From Vitis vinifera (Eukaryota; Streptophyta; Magnoliopsida; Vitales; Vitaceae), in NCBI RefSeq assembly GCF_030704535.1, contig NC_081815.1, forward strand, positions 5,094,501-5,158,500: a DNA stretch of 64,000 bases, written 5' to 3'. The notes under the pieces are model-generated. The model ran no database searches and was not told the DNA's origin. It saw nothing but the letters and a program-made list of their open reading frames with translations. Position numbers and translations under genes: made by a program. How positions within the stretch are numbered: position 1 is the first letter of the stretch; every line of letters starts with the position of its first letter. Below, piece by piece: positions 57,481 to 64,000 of the stretch.

Positions 57481-60300
57481 CTCTTCTAACATTTAGGCAA
57501 GGTCTTTAGGTAAAGTTATATGTCAATTTTGAAACGTTTTGCCTAAGGTTCATTTGAAAAAACTCAGGTTTTGATGAAACTATAACTTTAAAGAATAAAC
57601 CGAATTTTTCAAAGATGCATGAAATGATATGTAAAACCTAAATGCACTCATGTATTCATCTTACATTTGTTTCCTGTGATTAAATGTATTCAAAAAGTCT
57701 TGATCTTGCATCCATTAGGTTCTTTGATGAATTTCCAAATTAACACCTGAAATTCTTTATAATTCAAACCAATTAGTAACTTAATCATGATTTGTTATCA
57801 TCAAAACCTGATTAGGAGAACCGTTAGATTAACATTAAGCATTTTAATTCACAAAAAATTTATGATCCACTTTTAATCATTTAAACACCTAACTTGCCAC
57901 AAATTAATTTTTTTTTAAATTTACCTATGACTTTCTAGTTGAATGAACATTTAAGAAATTTTCAAAGCAAAAAAATAAAATAAAAAAAATTACAAACATT
58001 CAATATAAACCCATTGCCCTAACAATTTCTATATACAATATAATACATATTTTGTAAAAAATATGAAAATTATCTCATTTAAAAAAAATAATTTGAGAAA
58101 GTAAAGGTTTTTATACCTCAATATTTTTTAAATAGTTTTTGAAAATCATAATATTTCTTAAAATAAATTTCAAATAATTCTTATATTTTTTTTATATAAG
58201 TTTTTATTTTTTATTTTTAAAAATAAAAAATAAAAAGTATATTAAACAAATGCTTATTTGAAAATATATGCAAAATAAAAATCATCTCTTTCATATTTCA
58301 AATTATATCACATGATTTCAAAATATTTGTTGTTGTTGCTTATATTTCTAGGTCAAAAATGTATTTGTAAGTCAAAAAGAAATCCAATTTTAGTACTCTT
58401 TCACAATGTAAAATCAAAGTGATGATGTGACAAAGGTTTCCTTCACCTTGCTTAAAAATACATGAAAAGATAAAAATATTTTTTTGAAAATAATCCAATT
58501 TAACAACTTTTTTTTTTAATTGACAACTAAGAAATTGTTCTTTATTTTATGATTTTTGTTAATAAAAACAGAAAAAAAAATGATACTTTTGAATAATAGT
58601 TTTTTAGTTATTTTCAATTGATTTCACTTATTTTTTTAGGATTATTACAAAAAGTAACTATATAAATATGAAAAAGAATTAAAAATAAAACATTAGATAT
58701 AAAATTATTTTTAAAATTTGAAAAACAAATTAAAAATATTTTAAATTCTCACACAGACTTTTATTAGAACATTAGAGAATGATTTTTAAAAACTTTTTTT
58801 TCAAAACTATTTTCCAAGACATATTTGAATAATGTTTTTCTATTTGTATAATCTCGAAAAATAAATTCAAAAAATGATGAAAGTGAAAAATGGTAATTTG
58901 GTATTTTTAAATTTTTAAATGAAAATTATATCAAAAATTTAAAACAAAGAATGAATAATTTCACATAAAATACCTTATGAGACCCAATATAAATCAAATA
59001 TGATCTTATATATATTTAAAATCAAATATCATCCTAAAAGTACTATATAAATATTTTATTTATTTACAAAAATGTGAACCGTTATAAGGAGATATATTTT
59101 ATATTAAAATTTAATTCATTTTAAGTTATTAATTATAAATATATTAGAATATTTTATTACATCATTACAAAGTAAAACACATAGTAAAAAAAAAAAAAAC
59201 AATGAAAAATACAATAAGGTATTTGCACACCCCAAAATTAGTTCTAGGTTTTTTTGTCTTTTTACTCTCTTTTTTTTTTTATGCCCCTTTGGTTTGTGAT
59301 TTTTTTAAGTCCATTTATTTAGAATTTTTTGACACAATTTTCAAAACCATTTGTAAATAAATTGAAACACTTATTTTTAAAAAATAAATTGTTTTTAGTG
59401 TAAATAAATTCTTTTTAAAATGTTGTAATCTTTAAAATAATTAAATTTTTTAAAATCGATTTATCACTTTTGTTATTGCTTTATATGTCTTTTTTTTTAA
59501 TTGATGATTAATTAATTAATTGTCATAATTCTTTTTACTTAATCATGAGGAGAGTGGTATTATCTTTGGTTTTGACTTGATTTTACACATCCTTTCTTCT
59601 AAAAGAAGTTACATTATATTTCTATTTCTCATTTCATTTTCCCAAAAAAATAAAGAAAAATAAGACATGACTCTAATTTTTGAAAATTGATTATTTTTAA
59701 TAACAAAAATGAACCTCGTTGTCTAATGGGAATGAGAATGCACGTGAAAAATAGGAGTTGATAGTATATACTTTATAAAAATATAATAATTAATATTATT
59801 CTTTATAATAATCTATCTCATAATAAAAACAACTTTCATTCTTCATAATCAAAAGCATTTTCAAGAAAACAAAAAAAAAAAAAATTAAAATTAGAAAATG
59901 TTTTACAAACCAAAATCAACTGTATTTATTTTCTCTATTTTTTAAGATTTTCCAAGATAGACAAAGTTTTGAATTTAGGAAAAAAGTTATTGGTTTCCTC
60001 TCTCATTTCTTTATTTTATTTCTTAATTTAAGCAAAAGTTTAATAATTTTCCTTGCTAAGTCTTTATTTTTATAACACCTTATATGCCACGAGTGTGAAA
60101 TCTTTACCTTTTCCAAAAAATCATTTTTATACAAAGAGATATATTGTAAAAATTCAATTATTATAATTGTTCTATGTTGTTGTCTATTTTAAAATTATGA
60201 TATATTAAAAGATAATTAAATATTTTTACAAGCTAAAAGAGTCTTACAATTTCATATTTTTCTTATGATCGAAAACCATATCTAAATATGCTGAATTTCA
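57481..60300. other. AT-rich intergenic DNA
   Basis: Long AT-rich stretch with many poly-A/T tracts and worn MITE-like segments (for example near 58490-58870). I see no gene, tRNA or bounded transposon here. Confidence 0.5.
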
Positions 60301-61290
60301 CTTTTTAATAATTAGACATGACCCTTGTATGCTTTCGGAACATGGTTGCACAATGGGGGCCCATTCATGTCAACCGATAGGATGATAAATGACATGTTAT
60401 CTACCTCTTTTATGTTGCACATCATGCAATACGATCCCCTCTTAGCTTCGCTATGCCCAAGTTCATAACGTATGATAGCACCATAGATCATTTTGATCAT
60501 ATTCTACATTACATTAGTACATAAGCAACAATCCATTGCTTTACTAATTATTCCTCAATTGATTCCCATGACTCGATGCTAGCATTGTTACATTGCTTGT
60601 TACCTAACTTAGTATGCTCATTTTTCAACTTGTGTTGAAGTTTTAATCGTGTATTATATATGCTCGATGCACCAAAGGAGGGTGTCAGTAACATGCAAGA
60701 AATGCATGCAATTAATGGATAACAAATCCCTATGGGATTTCATAAAAAGGTTTGGATAAGTCATCTTACAAATGGACTTGTACATAATAGATGTGTATGC
60801 AAATACTTAAGATATGAATTATTTTAAGTACCCCTTTCTTAAAAGTCAATCTTTAAAAAGCCACCAGAAGCCACGAATGATTTGTTATATTAAGCTAACA
60901 AATACATCATGTTAGAGGATGATTACGGGGTAACCTCTTAAGAAACAGTTGCAACCTCCCAATAATTGAGTAGCCATTATGAGCCCTCATGGTTTCCTTG
61001 TTTGCTAGATTTGTTAGTAAGAGGAATAGTGTCGATATTGGGTAAAAAAACCAAAAAAAGTTTAGCTAGGTGCCATTATAACTAATAGCACTCATGCTCC
61101 CCATGCATGACTCCTTTTTGACATTCAAGGCCTATTTGGGTTCCACTGTCTAAATCTAGCATGGAGGATTTCTAGTATAGGAACCAATCCTTGTATTGTG
61201 ATTACCACAACAATCGACGACGTATTATAAAATAATGTTTCCACCTCCACCTTTTAGTCAAATAATTAGTCAAGGTCAAGCTCTTAAGCA
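60301..61290. other. less AT-rich relic, unrecognised
   Basis: Composition rises in GC compared with its surroundings and a short minus-strand frame (60500-60312) exists, but it matches no domain I recognise. Probably transposon interior. No function assigned. Confidence 0.35.
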
Positions 61291-62164
61291 ACTATGTGCA
61301 CAACACAAGGCTCAAAGGAGCTTGGGTGGAAGCATTTACATCTGTTACTTCTTGTCCACCCTTGAATGAAACCCGCCAAACAATACACATCATCCACGAC
61401 AATTTGATTGATGATATTTTATTGAATAACGAGGTTTTGCCTCTCTTTTTTTTAATAATAAAATTCAAGCCAAAAAAAGAAAAAAAAACCATTAATATAA
61501 AATCTAAAATCACAACATTTTTTTCCCATCACCTTATTTTCTTCACATCTTTAACCAAACTTGCAACTTCACCCCCATTGGCAATACCTCATGTTAGACT
61601 TAATTGTTATTAGAATTTTTGTCTACTTTAATTTGACTTATTTTTTTATATGGCTGGATGATAATGTTAAGCTTTTTTAAGTTGTTGGGTAGGACCCAAA
61701 ATCTTTTTTTTTTTTGTTGTCATTTATTACAAAATGTTTAACATGCTCTATGTTTCTTAGATATAAGATTTCTTACCATCTTATTTTGATACATGCATCA
61801 ACATTTTATAGTAAAATAGATCTTACTATAAAATTTTTAATATGAATTATTTTTTTAGTAATTATTTAAATACACTTTTTATTATAAGGACTAAACACAC
61901 GTTGCTATATATGTGATGATATCAATACATTCTACTATATGGTCATGGGTTACACAAATTTGTTAAAACCAGACATTTACCTTTATCCGTCCATTAAAGC
62001 TACTACTTTATTGATTTTAAAGTTTAAAAATCCAAAGTATGAATTTTTTTCTGTTTATTTTCAAAGTCACCTTATTTATTTTCATTTTTCAAATTAATGA
62101 CTATATTATTTACCTTAAAAAATCACCACAATTTAATAAAAAAATATCTTAAAAAAATCATTGT
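61291..62164. other. AT-rich intergenic DNA
   Basis: Short frames on both strands at 61292-61613 overlap each other and have no family resemblance. Nothing else seen. Confidence 0.4.
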
Positions 62165-62710
62165 AAAATATAGATTGATTACCTGATTGACTGAATATAA
62201 TACGAGATACGATAAGAGAGAATATATTATATCATATCTTGTATTTAGTCAATGGGATATGATAAATGGTATAATATATTATCTATTCCATTTTTTTTTT
62301 GTCCCTTTTATATAAGATATATTAATCTTATGTTAAGATTTGAAATATGCATATCCCATGTATTATAAATCTATTTTTTTTATTAATTTTTATTTTTTAT
62401 ATACTTATTTTGCAAGAATAATTATTTTTATTGTAAAATAAATTTATGATTAAAAAAATATTTATAAAATAATATTAATACATGACATATAAATTATTTT
62501 TATATATTAAATAAGATGATATAAAAATTTATCTTTGTAAAATTTAAATTTCATTTTTTAAATAAAAAATATTGAAATATAATATAATTTTTATTATTAA
62601 AAATAATATATATTTCATATATATTTTTATTTGTTTTATAAATTAAATATAAATATAATATAACATTCTCATTGTTATCTTAGAATATCCAATGAGATAA
62701 TCAAACGTAA
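62165..62710. mobile_element. probable MITE
   Basis: The left end TTGATTACCTGATTGACTG and the inverted right end (TTTGATTATCTCATTGG on the minus strand, about 62707-62691) are imperfect inverted repeats. The interior is AT-rich with ATATGATAAATGG-type words and lacks coding capacity. No target duplication is certain. Confidence 0.45.
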
Positions 62711-63076
62711 CTTGTACATTTATTTTTATTTTTAAAGAAATAAAATTTAAAATACATAAATAAATTTTTTTACCTAATATAATTTTTTTTTATCTATAAA
62801 AAGATTTCCTTATCTAGAAAAAAAGAAAGAAAAAAATCCAATGAGCACCCAAAAGATATTCCAAAATCTGTGGGAGATCTCTGTTTTTATTATTTTATTA
62901 TTTTCCAAAAAATTCATTATTTTTTAATACTTAATCATCTTTCATTTATTTTCAAATTCTATAATATTTTTAGCCCATTCAATCTCCTTGTATTATTTAA
63001 ATTTATCAATTATTTCCTACATATACTTTTAATTTGGTAAATTAAAATAAAGAAAAATATTTATTGATATTTTTTT

Positions 63077-63397
63077 ATGGAAAATATAGAATTGCCAAGC
63101 TGGAAAGATGAGAAGAAAAGAAATCGCAGAGTAAGTGAGTTAGCAAAGCAGGAGAAAAAGAAAAAGAAGGAAGTGGAAGGAGAAGAAGGATGGAAGGCAG
63201 GGCTGGTTTTTACCAAGGCCCTGACTATTCATGGACTCTCACCTACTCAGACGCTGACACGTGTCCCAACGCCTTATTTATAGGCCTGCCACTCAAATAT
63301 TCTCTGCCCCCTGTGCCTCTGTCCGTGTCTGTGTCTCTCTGTCTCACTCAACTGCTGCTACCCTGCACATTTCTGAATTCTAGAGAGAGAGCGAGTC
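63077..63397 (+). promoter_or_regulatory. promoter and 5' UTR of the transporter gene (G-box + TATA)
   Basis: A palindromic G-box/ABRE-type site GACACGTGTC lies at 63256-63265 (core CACGTG 63258-63263), 11 bases before a TATA-like TATTTATA at 63275-63282. A CT-rich leader (GTGTCTCTCTGTCTCACTC) follows and ends at the ATG at 63398. The G-box suggests control by bZIP or bHLH factors, for instance in light or abscisic-acid responses; that is inference. Confidence 0.6.
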
Positions 63398-63533
63398 ATG
63401 GAAGAAGCGACTTCAACCAAGAGTCAGCCCTTGCCGGTGACGGACTCGCCGGTGGCCAAAGAAAGCCACCGGAGTGCCAAGGGCATGACGAAAAGAGGTG
63501 TTTACGCTGCCATCTCCTACATGGTTTGCGCAA
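63398..63533 (+). CDS. nucleotide-sugar transporter-like (UGNT1-type), first exon, partial
   Basis: The first exon starts at the first ATG after a good TATA and CT-rich leader, and ends at GCGCAA|GTAGGT, a fair GT donor. It gives 45 codons plus one base. The hydrophilic N-terminus (about 30 residues, MEEATSTKSQPLPVTDSP) is followed by KRGVYAAISYMVCA, the beginning of the first membrane segment. This resembles plant drug/metabolite-transporter superfamily nucleotide-sugar carriers of the Golgi, where a similar KRG-YA--SYM-CA stretch precedes the first helix. The intron continues to the window edge and the remaining exons lie outside, so the family call rests on a short stretch and is tentative. 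Confidence 0.55.
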
Positions 63534-64000
63534 GTAGGTCCCTCTGTATTCTCCATTCTCATAGCCTTTTTCTTGTTCCATTTCTGGTTTTTTTTTTTTC
63601 TTCCTGAAGCTTTCGACTCGTTTTTGAATTTTTTTTGTCTGGTTTTGTTTGTAGAGAATGAGAAAGTGAAGGAAAAATTAAAACAGAATTATTTATTGCT
63701 TCCGATTTTTATTTTCTAATTTCTTGTTCCTTGTGCTTGAAATATTTGACTTAACTGGCTTTGTATGGTTTTCGATGTGTCTATTCATTTTGATCAATCT
63801 TGGGATGAAAATTAAGGCTACTTTTGGTTCTGGAAAATAATGGATGAAAGTAAAGGTAAAGAATGATTGAAGCTTTTTGCTTTGTTTTCGGTTTTTCTTT
63901 CGAAAATCAGGTAGAGTTCAGAATACAAATCTTATTAATATTAAGCTTGTATATGCCTTCATGAAGTGGTTCACGTTCTCATCTCCTTCCATTTTTAGTA

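Noticed and set aside
62165..62710. Idea that this AT-rich region is a scaffold attachment region or origin
   Set aside because: AT-richness alone is no evidence; imperfect terminal inverted repeats fit a MITE better.

Overview
This is nuclear DNA from a flowering plant: genes with many GT-AG introns, several classes of LTR retrotransposon, L1-type LINEs and MITEs, and very AT-rich spacers. The style (a compact coding sequence stretched over 24 kb by LINE-filled introns, long gypsy LTRs) fits a woody eudicot such as grapevine (Vitis). That species guess is an inference. No prokaryotic or organellar features were seen, and no tRNA or rRNA gene.

Four real genes are visible. Two are near-identical R2R3-MYB transcription factors on the + strand (MYB-A 3131-4012, MYB-B 21528-22414; 223 aa each, three exons, about 86% identical by hand alignment). 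The third is a complete minus-strand RabGAP/TBC gene of the GYP7/TBC1D15 type (51907 down to 27699), whose 15 exons I traced and which join in frame into 657 codons. The fourth is the first exon of a probable nucleotide-sugar transporter (63398 onward), which runs off the right edge.

The left half is built around an ancient tandem segmental duplication. Copy A (about 1985-11822) and copy B (about 20455-31036) each carry MYB promoter, MYB gene and, converging on it, the 3' part of the TBC gene. Copy B joins the full TBC gene. Copy A stops inside what corresponds to TBC intron 12, so it holds only exons 13-15, now a broken pseudogene. Each copy then gained private insertions: A a 3.18-kb solo LTR inside the last TBC exon and a copia LTR/gag piece; B a 4.17-kb copia element with both LTRs between MYB-B and the TBC gene. 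The A-B spacer (11.8-20.4 kb) holds a copia relic (-) and a truncated gypsy element (+) with a 2.46-kb LTR.

From 27.7 to 51.9 kb the TBC introns are packed with LINE fragments of several ages, some nested and some with clear target-site duplications, plus MITEs and microsatellites. The segment 52.1-63.2 kb is intergenic: AT-rich DNA, a rearranged retroelement cluster at 54.06-57.48 kb and MITEs, ending at the promoter (G-box, TATA) of the transporter gene.

I did not find a convincing new molecular system. The most interesting biology is the diverging MYB pair (changes in the DNA-binding repeats and TATA box of copy B) and the stepwise history of insertions around and inside the TBC gene.
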